A model generated the notes under the pieces. That model did no database searches. It worked only from the letters and a program-made list of their open reading frames with translations, and was not told where the DNA came from. DNA of 56,399 nucleotides. Origin: an uncultured Clostridia bacterium. Lineage in GTDB: Bacteria > Bacillota > Clostridia > Oscillospirales > Ruminococcaceae. The translations under genes and the position numbers were made by a program. Position 1 is the stretch's first letter. The number at the start of each line of letters is the position of its first letter. Shown here in pieces: positions 43,639-53,146 of the stretch. The stretch covers positions 1-56,399 of the forward strand of contig CALWZE010000009.1 in the NCBI GenBank assembly GCA_944385925.1, given 5' to 3'.

Positions 43639-44088
43639 TCAGCGGCTTCCCGCCTTACCGCCCAGCCAGGCAGCGGCGCACAGCAGCACAAAGGAAGCGC
43701 AGTAAGCGGGAAACATTCTTCCGCTCCACAGCGTCAGACTCGCACCCAGGTTTATCACCGGCAAAAAGAAGAGCTGCCCCGCCGCGCCGGCGGCGTTCTG
43801 CCAATACTGTCCAAGCAAAAGCTCCTGTATTCCAACCAGCAGCAACATCGCCGCGCCGGGCAGGTTCAGCAACAGCATAGCCTGCGCCGCCGTTTTTCCA
43901 AAGCGCCATTTCGCCGCAAGAAAGCCCAGCAAAAACCATAGCGCCAGCGTCCCAAGTCCCGCCGCAAAAAACGGAAAAGGCTTTGTACTGAAGGCCTCGG
44001 AAAGAATTGCCCCGTTCATCAAAATTCCAAAAACAAGCGGCAGAAAACCCGCTGCAATTGCCGCAATCCTTTTGATGATTGTGTTCAT
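43639..44088 (-). CDS. Hypothetical membrane protein
   Basis: A 149-residue protein with four or five hydrophobic segments and no recognised motif. The ATG at 44088 (MNTIIKRI) has an AGGAGGAA site; the longer frame to 44133 is rejected. It lies downstream of the acyltransferase cluster on the same strand, separated by 142 bases, so it is probably an independent unit. Function unknown. Confidence 0.7.
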   Translation of the reverse strand: MNTIIKRIAAIAAGFLPLVFGILMNGAILSEAFSTKPFPFFAAGLGTLALWFLLGFLAAKWRFGKTAAQAMLLLNLPGAAMLLLVGIQELLLGQYWQNAAGAAGQLFFLPVINLGASLTLWSGRMFPAYCASFVLLCAAAWLGGKAGSR

Positions 44089-44230
44089 TTGCCTTCCTCC
44101 TGCCTGCTTCGCGCGGAGTCTTTTAATGCTCATTGTATAATTTTAGAATTTTATCCAAATTGCATTTTGTAATCACGGCCTCTTCCCAATACAGGTATCT
44201 CAGCATCTGCCGATTGCCCGTACAGCGGTT

Positions 44231-45304
44231 CTATTCGGCCGCCTCCTGTCCGGCGTCCGGTTCAGCGGCCGGTTCAAGCGCCACCGTAAAGGTTTCTCCC
44301 GCCTCTTTCATCGCGAGATACTCCTCCTTGGTGGTGCGCATAGCATATTCGCATTCCTCATCCGCAAAGACGATGCGGGCAAGGTGCAGTTTTTCTTCCA
44401 GCACAAAATGGAACCCATCCAGGAAATAGTCGTCATTCTTGGCGTAGTCGTTGTAAAATTCCATGTCGATCACATCTGCCATGGATTTCAGATTGTCCTT
44501 ATAAATATCGATATAGAAATCCAGACCGAGCGGATAGATGACCTTGTCCCAAAGGGTGCGGTTGGACGCAGGGATGACAAAGGTGATCTGGATATCGTTG
44601 CTGTCGCAGTAATCGACGATCTCCTGCAAACGGAACAGATACTCCACGCTGCCCTTATACTCCAGGCACTGGTTGTAAATCAGCGCGCTGTAGTTGAACA
44701 GGTCGACCCGGTATCCCTCCTCGTTGACCTCCTCGGGCGGGCGGACGTCCTGCTCCAGCGAGCTCGGATCGTCCACAAAAACGTAAAAAGCTTCCCAGCC
44801 GGTTGCGTCGTAAATCGCATTGGAGATATTGTTCTTAAACCGGTAGACCGCATCCATCCAGTAACGGAAATTCATGACATATTTCAGCGGATGTTCGGCG
44901 ATCTCCTTCGCTGCCGGGAACCGGTCGGCGGCGAGATGGTTGTCGTTCATGGTGTAAAAATTGACCCCGAAGACCACCTCTTTCAGCTCGGTGTGCTCAA
45001 CCGCATACCAGAACTGCTCGATGGATTCGTTGAGGGTGGCGCCGCCATAGGCCATCATGCACCAGTCCTCTCCCGAAATCTCCTTGATATAGTCGGTGTT
45101 GAAATTCGCCATGCGGCTGTCACCGAGGATGATTTTGTCCGGCTTGGTCAGCTCAACCTCCCGCAGAGAGTGGATGCCCCGCGAAAGGTAGGCGCAGTCC
45201 CCTTTCAAGCACCAGTAGTCATAGATCTCAAAGGCGAAGAAAAAGCCGAGCGCCAGCACAAAGGGGACGCAAAAAAGCAGAAATTTTTTAATAAACCGTT
45301 TCAT
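44231..45304 (-). CDS. SGNH/GDSL-type acyltransferase partner (first of two paralogues)
   Basis: A 357-residue protein with an N-terminal membrane anchor (residues about 5-25) and an outer SGNH domain. ILGDSRMANFN carries the nucleophile Ser63 and DGFHFV the catalytic Asp296-His299. The start at 45304 follows GGAGGGACG. Its paralogue at 50269 shares ILGDSRMA.N.DYI, YGGATL/FGGATL and the DGFH box. It lies 13 bases after MBOAT-A and would take the acyl group from its C-terminal Tyr and transfer it to an envelope polymer. The C-terminus is rich in Glu and Ala. Confidence 0.82.
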   Translation of the reverse strand: MKRFIKKFLLFCVPFVLALGFFFAFEIYDYWCLKGDCAYLSRGIHSLREVELTKPDKIILGDSRMANFNTDYIKEISGEDWCMMAYGGATLNESIEQFWYAVEHTELKEVVFGVNFYTMNDNHLAADRFPAAKEIAEHPLKYVMNFRYWMDAVYRFKNNISNAIYDATGWEAFYVFVDDPSSLEQDVRPPEEVNEEGYRVDLFNYSALIYNQCLEYKGSVEYLFRLQEIVDYCDSNDIQITFVIPASNRTLWDKVIYPLGLDFYIDIYKDNLKSMADVIDMEFYNDYAKNDDYFLDGFHFVLEEKLHLARIVFADEECEYAMRTTKEEYLAMKEAGETFTVALEPAAEPDAGQEAAE

Positions 45305-45317
45305 TTTCCGTCCCTCC

Positions 45318-46853
45318 TCAATATCCTGCATAGATAAAGGACACGGTTGTCGTCACGCTGGTAATCATGTAAAAAGCGGTTGCAGTCAGCCCCATGAACC
45401 AATACAGCACCCAGCGGCGGCGCAGCGCATAACCCGCCAGCGGATTAAGCAGCGGGCTTTGTCCTTTTTTGCTCAGCGAATCCGAAAGCCGGCTGTCCCA
45501 GCGTGCGGTCAGCACCAGTCCGATCAGGATGCTCAGCCAGAAGAAGCCGTAATAGATCGCACCGTCGATCATTCCCTCGTCGGTCATTGCGGCGAAATAG
45601 AACAGGATGTCTTTCACCGGCATCCAGCTGAACAGATTGCGCAGCACATATCCCGCATGAGCCAAACTCGGGCTGCGGAAAAAGATGAGGGTAAAGGCAA
45701 AGAACAGGAATACGCCGCAGCGCTTGAGCCAGACAACCGGCGCGCTCTCCTTCTTTTTTTTGCGTTTTCCCAACTTTTTTGCCCGCTTGGCCAGCAGTTC
45801 TTCGATCACCCTGGCCGCGCCGTTGAGCAATCCCCAAATCACATAGGTCAGTCCCGCGCCATGCCACAGGCCGCTGATAAGAAAGACGATCAGGATATTG
45901 GTCATGAAGTGCGGCGCGTGCTGCTCCCACTTCTTGCCGAATACCAGCTTGTTGACCCAGCGGCTCCAGACCAGCGGGGTGAAAATGTAATCGTTGAACC
46001 AGCTGGTCAGCGACATGTGCCAGCGTTTCCAGAAGCCGGAAAGGTTGGTCGCCATATAGGGCGCGTTGAAGTTCTCCCGCAGTTTGAAACCGAACACACG
46101 GCCGACACCGACCGCCATATCCGAATAGCCGGAAAAGTCCATGTAGATCTGCACCGCATAAAGCAAAACCGCCGCAAGCAGCGCCAGCCCCTTATAGGTC
46201 GGCAGATCGGCGTAAACCCCGTTCACAATGCGGGCGACGCCGTCCGCGATCACGCATTTTTTAAACGCGCCGAGCAAAAACCGCTGCAGCCCCTCGACCA
46301 GATTGCCGTACCGGTAATCGTGGGTTTCGCGATACTGCGGCAGCATCTCCCCCGCCCGGCCGATCGGACCGGAGAGGATCTGGGCAAAAAAGCTGACGAA
46401 CAGCGCATAATTGAGCAGATTTTTTTCCGGCTCGACCTTTCCGTGATAGACGTCCAGCACATACCCGATCACCTGAAAAGTATAGAAGCTCAGGCCGACC
46501 GGCAGCACCCAGCCAAGCACCGGGATCTGCGCACCCATTGCGCGAAAGCCGGACATAAAGAAATTGAAATATTTAAAAACCAGCAGCACGCCGAGCGGCA
46601 GCAGGGTGCCGGCGAGCATGACCGCTTTTCGTCCGCGCTGCTGCGAGCCGCCGAGATAGCGTCCGGCAGCATAGGTCAGCGCGGTAGTTCCCCAAAGCAG
46701 GAAGAGGTAATACCAGGCGGAAGGCAGCGCGAGATAATAGAAGACATAACCTGCCAGCAGCAGAAAGGGGTTGCGCGCCCCTCTTGGCAGCAGATAATAG
46801 AGCAGCGCGCTGCCTGCCAGAAACAGCAGAAAGGTCGGGGAGTTCAAAACCAT
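45318..46853 (-). CDS. MBOAT family O-acyltransferase (MBOAT-A) with C-terminal FIYAGY motif
   Basis: A 511-residue polytopic protein starting MVLNSPTFLLFLAG, with His279 in FWKRWHMSLTSWFNDYIFTP and His331 in GLWHGAG. The start at 46853 follows GGAGG with eight bases; the ATG at 46868 overlaps that site. It ends FIYAGY, the Tyr-containing acyl-shuttle hexapeptide. It is strikingly similar to MBOAT-B upstream, including the unusual PLVWSRWVNKL stretch, so the two probably arose by recent duplication. No carrier or ligase gene is near, so the acyl donor is more likely acyl-CoA, such as acetyl-CoA. Confidence 0.9.
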   Translation of the reverse strand: MVLNSPTFLLFLAGSALLYYLLPRGARNPFLLLAGYVFYYLALPSAWYYLFLLWGTTALTYAAGRYLGGSQQRGRKAVMLAGTLLPLGVLLVFKYFNFFMSGFRAMGAQIPVLGWVLPVGLSFYTFQVIGYVLDVYHGKVEPEKNLLNYALFVSFFAQILSGPIGRAGEMLPQYRETHDYRYGNLVEGLQRFLLGAFKKCVIADGVARIVNGVYADLPTYKGLALLAAVLLYAVQIYMDFSGYSDMAVGVGRVFGFKLRENFNAPYMATNLSGFWKRWHMSLTSWFNDYIFTPLVWSRWVNKLVFGKKWEQHAPHFMTNILIVFLISGLWHGAGLTYVIWGLLNGAARVIEELLAKRAKKLGKRKKKKESAPVVWLKRCGVFLFFAFTLIFFRSPSLAHAGYVLRNLFSWMPVKDILFYFAAMTDEGMIDGAIYYGFFWLSILIGLVLTARWDSRLSDSLSKKGQSPLLNPLAGYALRRRWVLYWFMGLTATAFYMITSVTTTVSFIYAGY

Positions 46854-47174
46854 GAATACAGCCTCCATCGGGTGAATTTATCACTGTCGGCCCGCACAGG
46901 ACAGGCCCTTTTCGCATATATGCATTGCCTTGCCGAAGCAAATGCGGCCGGCACCGCCGCAGCCGAATCTTCAGGCAGAAACTATTTTCCGTTTCATTTG
47001 CAGCGTGTCCCCGCGCGGAGGATCCCGTCATGGAATCTTTCCGGGCAGAATGTGCGTCGGCGTGGAACCGCAAAGCGGCGAATTCGAATTGCCGGATGAT
47101 CCGGAAAACAAAACTTTGCCGGTCTTAAGTGCGGCGCAAAGTACAGAAAAAAGAAGAAACTTTGTCCGCCCGGC
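46854..47174. other. Intergenic region between MBOAT-B and MBOAT-A
   Basis: A 321-base gap inside an otherwise tight cluster. No gene is supported. It may hold a separate promoter for MBOAT-A and its SGNH partner, or a remnant from the duplication. No clear promoter was identified. Confidence 0.45.
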
Positions 47175-48701
47175 TCAGAAACCGAGATAGATAAAGGAAC
47201 TTGCGCCGCGCTGGCCGGTCAGACCGATGAAATAGAACAGCATCGCCGAGATACCCATAAACCAGTAAAGCAGCCAGCGGACCTTCGGGCCGCAAAGCCC
47301 GATCGGATTGCGCACCGCAGCCGCGCCCTTTTTGCCCAGCGAGCGGTCGACCCGGCTGTCCATCCAGAAACCGAGCAGCAGACCCAGCGCGAGCACGCCC
47401 CAATACAGCAGCATATAGATGCCGCTGACCGAGATACCGTTTGAAGACAGATGCCAAAGCTGTTCCAGTACGACCGAAGGGGAAACCGGCACCGCGATCG
47501 CGCGCAGCATCCCAACCGCACCAGCGAGATCCGGCGCGCGGAAAAAGACCAGGGTCAGCGCAAAGAACAGGTACACGCCCGCGCGCTTGAGCCAGCGAAG
47601 CGCTGCGCCGTCCTTTTTCTTTTTTCCCGTGCGGCGCAGCTTGTGCAAGCCCTCTTCGGCAACCCGCCCCAACCCGTTAAGCAGCCCCCAGACCACAAAG
47701 GTCAGTCCCGCGCCGTGCCACAGGCCAGAAAGCGCAAAGACAATGAGGATATTGAGCGCGAAATGCGGCCTGTGCTCCTGCCAGCGCCGTCCGAACGCCA
47801 GTTTGTTGACCCACCGGCTCCAGACCAGCGGGGTAAACAGGTAGTCGTTGAACCAGCCGGTCAGCGACATGTGCCACCGCTTCCAGAAGCCGGAGAGGTT
47901 GGTCGCAAAATAGGGCGCGGTAAAGTTTTCCCGAAGATTGAATCCCAGCATCTGCGCGGCCGCGATCGCCATATCCGAATAACCGGAAAAGTCGAAATAA
48001 AGCTGAAAGGCGTAGAGCAGAACGGCCGCGGCAGCCGTCAGGCCCAAATACTCCTGCGGCGCGCCGTAAACCCCATCCACAATAATCGACAGCCCGTCCG
48101 CAAGCACCAGTTTTTTGAACAGGCCGCAGAGAAAGCGCTGCGCGCCGCAGATGACCTCGTGATAGTCAAAGTCTTTCGGCGCGGCGAGCTGGGGCAGCAG
48201 TTCCCTGCCCCGGTTGATCGGGCCGGAGAGGATGGAGGGAAAAAAGCTGAGAAACAGCGCAAAAGCAAGCAGATCCCGCTCGGGCTGTGCGGTGCGGTTA
48301 TACAGATCGATCAGATAACCCGCCGCCTGAAAGGTGTAGAAACTCAAACCCACCGGCACCAGCCAGCCCAGGCTGATGCCGCCGCCCGCGAACGAGAGGA
48401 AAAAGTCCAGGTATTTGAACAGGCACAGCGTTCCGAACAACAGCGCCAGCGAGACCGCCAGCACCAGCCTGCGCCCTGTCTGCGGCTTATCTTTTTCTCC
48501 AAGGTAGCGGCCCGCCGCATAGCAAAGCAGGATGGTTCCGCTCAGCAGCGCGAGGTAGTACCATCCGCGCGGCAGTGCAAGCAGATAGAACGCCGCGTTG
48601 GCCGCAAGCAGCAAAAGCTGGCGCGCCCGGCCGTGCAGCAGATAGTAAACCAGCAGCACAGCGGTAAAAAAGAGAATAAAGCCGGGTGAATTGAGGGTCA
48701 T
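47175..48701 (-). CDS. MBOAT family O-acyltransferase (MBOAT-B) with C-terminal FIYLGF motif
   Basis: A 508-residue polytopic protein; the start MTLNSPGFILFF at 48701 follows CGGAGGCGG, and the longer frame is rejected. Conserved His277 lies in FWKRWHMSLTGWFNDYLFTP and His329 in GLWHGAG. The C-terminus is FIYLGF. Its central 200 residues match MBOAT-A at most positions. The start lies 19 bases after the stop of MBOAT-C, so they are co-transcribed. Confidence 0.9.
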   Translation of the reverse strand: MTLNSPGFILFFTAVLLVYYLLHGRARQLLLLAANAAFYLLALPRGWYYLALLSGTILLCYAAGRYLGEKDKPQTGRRLVLAVSLALLFGTLCLFKYLDFFLSFAGGGISLGWLVPVGLSFYTFQAAGYLIDLYNRTAQPERDLLAFALFLSFFPSILSGPINRGRELLPQLAAPKDFDYHEVICGAQRFLCGLFKKLVLADGLSIIVDGVYGAPQEYLGLTAAAAVLLYAFQLYFDFSGYSDMAIAAAQMLGFNLRENFTAPYFATNLSGFWKRWHMSLTGWFNDYLFTPLVWSRWVNKLAFGRRWQEHRPHFALNILIVFALSGLWHGAGLTFVVWGLLNGLGRVAEEGLHKLRRTGKKKKDGAALRWLKRAGVYLFFALTLVFFRAPDLAGAVGMLRAIAVPVSPSVVLEQLWHLSSNGISVSGIYMLLYWGVLALGLLLGFWMDSRVDRSLGKKGAAAVRNPIGLCGPKVRWLLYWFMGISAMLFYFIGLTGQRGASSFIYLGF

Positions 48702-48720
48702 GTCCGCCTCCGAAAAGGAT

Positions 48721-50226
48721 TCAGAATCCGAAATAGATAAAGGACACCGCGTTTTGTGCGGCGGTTTTGACAATAAACAGGAACAGCAGTGAACTCAGCG
48801 CCATATACCAGTAGGCCAGCCAGCGCACCGCGCGCGGCCGGATGCCGCCGAGCGGCTCGAGCAGCGGCGTCCCGTCCCGCCGCCCGACCGAGCGAGCAAG
48901 CCGCAGGTCAAACCAGAAAGCCAGCAGAAGAGAAAATCCGAGCAATCCGAAATACAGCAGCGTATAGGTGCGGCCGAGGGTGATTCCAGGCGAAGCGGAC
49001 GCCCAGAGCGCGCTGAACTGTTCCGCTTCGCCGCCCAGACGGAACATCGCGCCCCACAGATAGGCCGCGTCCGCAAAGCTCGCGGCGCGGAACAGTACAA
49101 AGCCAAATGCGGCAAAGCAGAACATCCCCGCCGCCCCCAGTATGGCTGCAAATCCGTGTCCAGGCGCTTTGGGCGGACGGCAGCGGCGCAGCAATTCCTG
49201 GCCGACCCTTGCAAACGCGTGAAGGCCGCCCCAGGCGACAAAGCGCCAGGACGCGCCATGCCAAAGGCCGCTGATCAAAAAGACCAGCGCAATGTTGAAA
49301 AGCTTGCGTGGAAAGCCGCGGCGGTTGCCGCCAAGCGGAATATATATGTAATCCCGCAGCCAGCTTGTCAGCGAAATATGCCAGCGCGACCAGAAACCGG
49401 CCGGATCGGATGCAAAATAGGGCGCAAGGAAATTTTCCCGCAGCTTAATGCCGAACAGCCGCGCCGCGCCGACCGCCATATCGGTATAGCCCGCAAAATC
49501 AAAGTAAAGCTGGACCGCATAACCGAACGCCGCGAACAGCAGCACCGCGCCGCTGTAATCGCGCAGCTGGGCATAGGCCGCGTCCACAAGCAGCCCGAGG
49601 CCGTCCGCAACCACCGTCTTTTTGAACAGGCCAAGCAAAAACCGCCGCAGCCCGTACAGCGTTTCGCCGTACACAAACGGCCGATGGCGCTTATACTGGG
49701 GCAGCAGCTCCCCCGCCCGTCCGATCGGCCCGCTCATGATCTGCGGGAAAAAGCTGATAAAAAGCGCAAAATCCACAAAATTCCGCTCAGGCAGCATCTT
49801 GCGGCCGGAAACGTCGGCGCAGTAGCCGATCGCCTGAAAGGTATAAAAGCTGATGCCGAGCGGCAAAATCCAGCCCAGCACGGGCGGCTGCCAGGCAATT
49901 CCGAACCAGCCCAGCAAACTGCCGGCGCTGCCCATGAAAAAATTGAAATATTTGAACAGGCCGAGCACCGCAAGCAGCGGCGCAATCACCAACCACATAC
50001 GACGGCGGCGGACCGGCGTGTCCTGCGCCTGATCGATCCAGCGCGCGCCGAAATAGACCAGCGAAACAGTACCCAGCAGCAAGACGCCGTACTGCGGCGC
50101 GGCCCAGAAATAGCAGACCATGCTTGCCGCAAGCAAAAAAGGATTCTGCGCCCTTTGCGGCAGCGCGCCGTGTATCGCCGCGCAAACAGCGATAAACAGC
50201 ATAAACAGCGGAGAATTAAAGGCCAT
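48721..50226 (-). CDS. MBOAT family O-acyltransferase (MBOAT-C) with C-terminal FIYFGF motif
   Basis: A 501-residue polytopic protein with His283 in FWSRWHISLTSWLRDYIYIP and His323 in GLWHGAS. Its catalytic region (YIPLGGNRRG) is closer to AlgI-type enzymes than that of MBOAT-A or B. It ends FIYFGF. It lies 42 bases after the SGNH gene upstream. Likely partner: that SGNH protein. Confidence 0.9.
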   Translation of the reverse strand: MAFNSPLFMLFIAVCAAIHGALPQRAQNPFLLAASMVCYFWAAPQYGVLLLGTVSLVYFGARWIDQAQDTPVRRRRMWLVIAPLLAVLGLFKYFNFFMGSAGSLLGWFGIAWQPPVLGWILPLGISFYTFQAIGYCADVSGRKMLPERNFVDFALFISFFPQIMSGPIGRAGELLPQYKRHRPFVYGETLYGLRRFLLGLFKKTVVADGLGLLVDAAYAQLRDYSGAVLLFAAFGYAVQLYFDFAGYTDMAVGAARLFGIKLRENFLAPYFASDPAGFWSRWHISLTSWLRDYIYIPLGGNRRGFPRKLFNIALVFLISGLWHGASWRFVAWGGLHAFARVGQELLRRCRPPKAPGHGFAAILGAAGMFCFAAFGFVLFRAASFADAAYLWGAMFRLGGEAEQFSALWASASPGITLGRTYTLLYFGLLGFSLLLAFWFDLRLARSVGRRDGTPLLEPLGGIRPRAVRWLAYWYMALSSLLFLFIVKTAAQNAVSFIYFGF

Positions 50227-50268
50227 CGGTCGTCCTTTCGGTCAGTTTAAGGGATTTCGCAGGTTTGG

Positions 50269-51243
50269 TTACGGATTTGTTCTGCGAATCGCCTCGGATT
50301 GAATATCGGTGAAAATCAGCTCGGCAAGGACCTTTTTCTGCTCCCCCATCAGATGGAAACCGTCGTAAAAATTGTCCTCATTGCTGGTAAAGGAATTGAC
50401 AAATTCCAGGTCATAGACCGTCGCCCGTTCGCGCAGCCACTGTTTAAAGGTTTCGGCCTGTTCGACCAGTCCCATCGGCTCAAGCACCAGAGTTTGAATG
50501 GATTCCTGCATCGGCGGAAAGACAAAGATCAGCTCGATCCCGTTTTCCTCGCAGTAATCAATAATCTCCGCAAGCTTTTCGCAACTCTCGGGATTGATCT
50601 GCCAGCCCTCTCCGAGATTGCTGCGGATAATGCCGGCATAGTCCTCAAGATTTTTGCGGTACCGCTCACCGGGCTCCTGCGACGGCTCAATGTTGACGAA
50701 CTGGGTGGGGTCCTCGGGATATTCCACCCATTCCGGCTTGTCCAGCAGGCCGGCAAGCAGGTTTTTGGTCTTGTATTTTGCGGTATTGATCGCTTCCAGC
50801 CAGTTGTTGAAGTTGCTGACAAAGCTGCCGAGATGCTCTGCTTGCTCCTGCACATCTGGGATTCGTCCGCTGGACAGGTCGCCGCCCGCCGTATAAAAAC
50901 TGACCCCGAAATACACCTTTTCGAGCGGCGCGCGCCCGGCGGCATACCAGAACAGCTCGACGCTTTCGCCGAGGGTCGCGCCGCCAAAAGCAAGGGACAG
51001 ATAATCCTCGCCGGTCAGCTCTTCAATATAGTCGACGTTGAGGTTGGCCATCCGGCTGTCTCCAAGAATGATGTTGGACGGCTGCTCCCGCATCACCGCC
51101 CGCATGGAGGAAAGCGGACGGGAAAGATAGGTCGCGTCTCCCCGCAATCCGAAATAGTCATAGGGTTCCAGCCAGAAAAAGCACAGGAACAGAATCAGAA
51201 AAGGGATAAGAAACAGCGCGGCCTTTTGAATCAGCTTTCTCAA
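50269..51243 (-). CDS. SGNH/GDSL-type acyltransferase partner (second paralogue)
   Basis: A 324-residue protein with an N-terminal membrane anchor and an outer SGNH domain: ILGDSRMANLN (Ser63) and NFYDGFHLM (Asp294, His297). It begins 32 bases after the ABC exporter stop. Paralogous to the protein at 44231-45304. Predicted to transfer acyl groups from an MBOAT C-terminal Tyr to an envelope polymer. Confidence 0.82.
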   Translation of the reverse strand: MRKLIQKAALFLIPFLILFLCFFWLEPYDYFGLRGDATYLSRPLSSMRAVMREQPSNIILGDSRMANLNVDYIEELTGEDYLSLAFGGATLGESVELFWYAAGRAPLEKVYFGVSFYTAGGDLSSGRIPDVQEQAEHLGSFVSNFNNWLEAINTAKYKTKNLLAGLLDKPEWVEYPEDPTQFVNIEPSQEPGERYRKNLEDYAGIIRSNLGEGWQINPESCEKLAEIIDYCEENGIELIFVFPPMQESIQTLVLEPMGLVEQAETFKQWLRERATVYDLEFVNSFTSNEDNFYDGFHLMGEQKKVLAELIFTDIQSEAIRRTNP

Positions 51244-51275
51244 TTGATATCTTCCTTTTTATGTTCAAAATCAGG

Positions 51276-53000
51276 TCAGGCAAATTGGGTGTTGTAAATC
51301 TCGCTGTACAGACCGCCGCGGGAAAGCAGCTCCTCATGGCTGCCCCGCTCGGCGACGCCCGTGTCGGTCAATACCAGGATTTCGTCCGCGTTGCGCACGG
51401 TGGACAGCCGGTGCGCGACCACGATGGTCGTGCGTCCGACACAAAGCTCGTCCAGCGCCTGCTGCAGCTGGTATTCCGTGATGTTGTCCAGCGCGCTGGT
51501 CGCCTCGTCCAGAATCAGGATCTGCGGGTTCTTCAGGAAAATGCGGGCAATTGCAATGCGCTGCTTCTGGCCGCCCGACAATTTGACCCCCCGCTCGCCG
51601 ACATAGGTGTCGTATCCCTGCGGCATCTCCTCGATGACCTCGTGCATCCGCGCCTTTTTCGCCGCCTCGACGATCTGCTCGCGGCTTGCGCCGGGATCGG
51701 CATAGCCGATGTTTTCGGCGATGGTGCCGGTAAACAGGAAAACCTCCTGCTGCACGATGCCGATGCCGCGCCGCAGGCTGCCCCGGGTGATCGTCTCAAT
51801 GTCCCGGCCGCCGATGGTGATCCGCCCGCCGTCCAGGTCATAAAAGCGGGGTATCAGGTGACACAGGGTCGTTTTCCCGCCGCCGGAAGGGCCGACCAGC
51901 GCTATTTTCTGGCCCGCCGGGATGCAAAGGTCAAGGTGGCTGAGGACGTTCGAGCCGCCGTTATACCGGAAACTGACGTCCTCAAAGCGAATGTCTCCGG
52001 AAAGGTCGGACACCGGCTGCGCGTCCGGCCGCTCCGGTTCGGACGGGGTGTCCATCACCTCGCAAAAGCGCCGGAATCCGGATTTACCGTCCTCAAACAG
52101 CTCGCAGAACTGCATGAAGCGGCGCACCGGCTGGATGAACTGGCCGATATACAGGAAGTACGCCGCAAAATCGCCCATATTGATCTGTCCGTTATAAAAG
52201 TATAGCCCCGCCGCGACCAGCACAATAAGGTACATGAGGTCAAGCATAAAGTACATGCCGGTATAGAATCTGCCCATCGCGCGGTAGGCAAAACTGCGGG
52301 CGTCGAAGTAATCCCCCAGCCGGCTTTCAAACTTGTTCATTTCGGCGTCGCGATTGTCAAACGCCTTGGTAACCCGAATCCCGGCAATGGAATTGCTCAG
52401 TTCGGCATTGATTTCAGACACCTTTTCGCGGGAGCGCATAAAGCCCTCCCCCATCCTGTTCTGCGTCTTCACCATAAAGAAGAGCATCGGCGGGATGAAG
52501 GCAAAGATAATCAGGGTCAGCGGCAAATTGACCGTGCAAAGCACGATAAAGGAGCCGGCCATCATCAAGATCGAGATCAGAAAATCTTCCGGTCCGTGAT
52601 GGGCAAGTTCAGCGGTTTCCTGCAAATCGTTGAGCACCCGGGACATGAGCGAGCCGGACTTGTGCTCGTCAAAGTAGGAAAAAGGCAGGGTCTGCATATG
52701 GCCGAAAATTTCCCGGCGCATATCGCCCTGAATCCGCACACCGAGCTGATGCCCGTAGTAGATAACAAAATAATTCAGTCCCATCTTGATGAGATAGATA
52801 ACGCCAAGCGCCGCAGCGCAGACAAGGAAGGCACGCAACAGCCGGTTGGGCACAAAATCGTTGATCACCGCGCGGGTGATGATCGGGTAAACCAGATCGC
52901 AGACCGAGATCAGAAACGCTGCGCATACGTCCGCCGCAAACAGCCCCTTATAGGGTTTGTAATAGCTGAAAAAGCGGCGCAGATATCCGGATTTTTTCAT
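51276..53000 (-). CDS. ABC exporter, fused permease-ATPase (MsbA/MDR type)
   Basis: A 574-residue half-transporter: six membrane helices (about 15-310), then an ATPase with Walker A GPSGGGKTT near 364, signature LSGGQKQRIAIAR near 464 and Walker B ILILDEATSALD near 484. It acts as a homodimer to export lipids, glycolipids or drugs. A GAGAGGATA site precedes the start. As first gene of the acyltransferase cluster it might export the lipid-linked glycan or acceptor that is later acylated, but a general multidrug function is also possible. Confidence 0.92.
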   Translation of the reverse strand: MKKSGYLRRFFSYYKPYKGLFAADVCAAFLISVCDLVYPIITRAVINDFVPNRLLRAFLVCAAALGVIYLIKMGLNYFVIYYGHQLGVRIQGDMRREIFGHMQTLPFSYFDEHKSGSLMSRVLNDLQETAELAHHGPEDFLISILMMAGSFIVLCTVNLPLTLIIFAFIPPMLFFMVKTQNRMGEGFMRSREKVSEINAELSNSIAGIRVTKAFDNRDAEMNKFESRLGDYFDARSFAYRAMGRFYTGMYFMLDLMYLIVLVAAGLYFYNGQINMGDFAAYFLYIGQFIQPVRRFMQFCELFEDGKSGFRRFCEVMDTPSEPERPDAQPVSDLSGDIRFEDVSFRYNGGSNVLSHLDLCIPAGQKIALVGPSGGGKTTLCHLIPRFYDLDGGRITIGGRDIETITRGSLRRGIGIVQQEVFLFTGTIAENIGYADPGASREQIVEAAKKARMHEVIEEMPQGYDTYVGERGVKLSGGQKQRIAIARIFLKNPQILILDEATSALDNITEYQLQQALDELCVGRTTIVVAHRLSTVRNADEILVLTDTGVAERGSHEELLSRGGLYSEIYNTQFA

Positions 53001-53146
53001 TTTCTATCCTCTCTCCCTTTTTGCGCATACCCATACAGAATAGATTATAGCACCAAATCCGTTTGAAAGGAAGAGCGCGCATCGGACATACCGCCGCAGC
53101 TGCCTCCGGGTTTTGCGGACGCGTAAGTTTGATTTTCAAAACAACA

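Noticed and set aside
45459-47099. Plus-strand frame of 546 codons opposite MBOAT-A
   Set aside because: Antisense shadow rich in Gln, Arg and His; no start signal and no domain, while the minus strand encodes a typical MBOAT.
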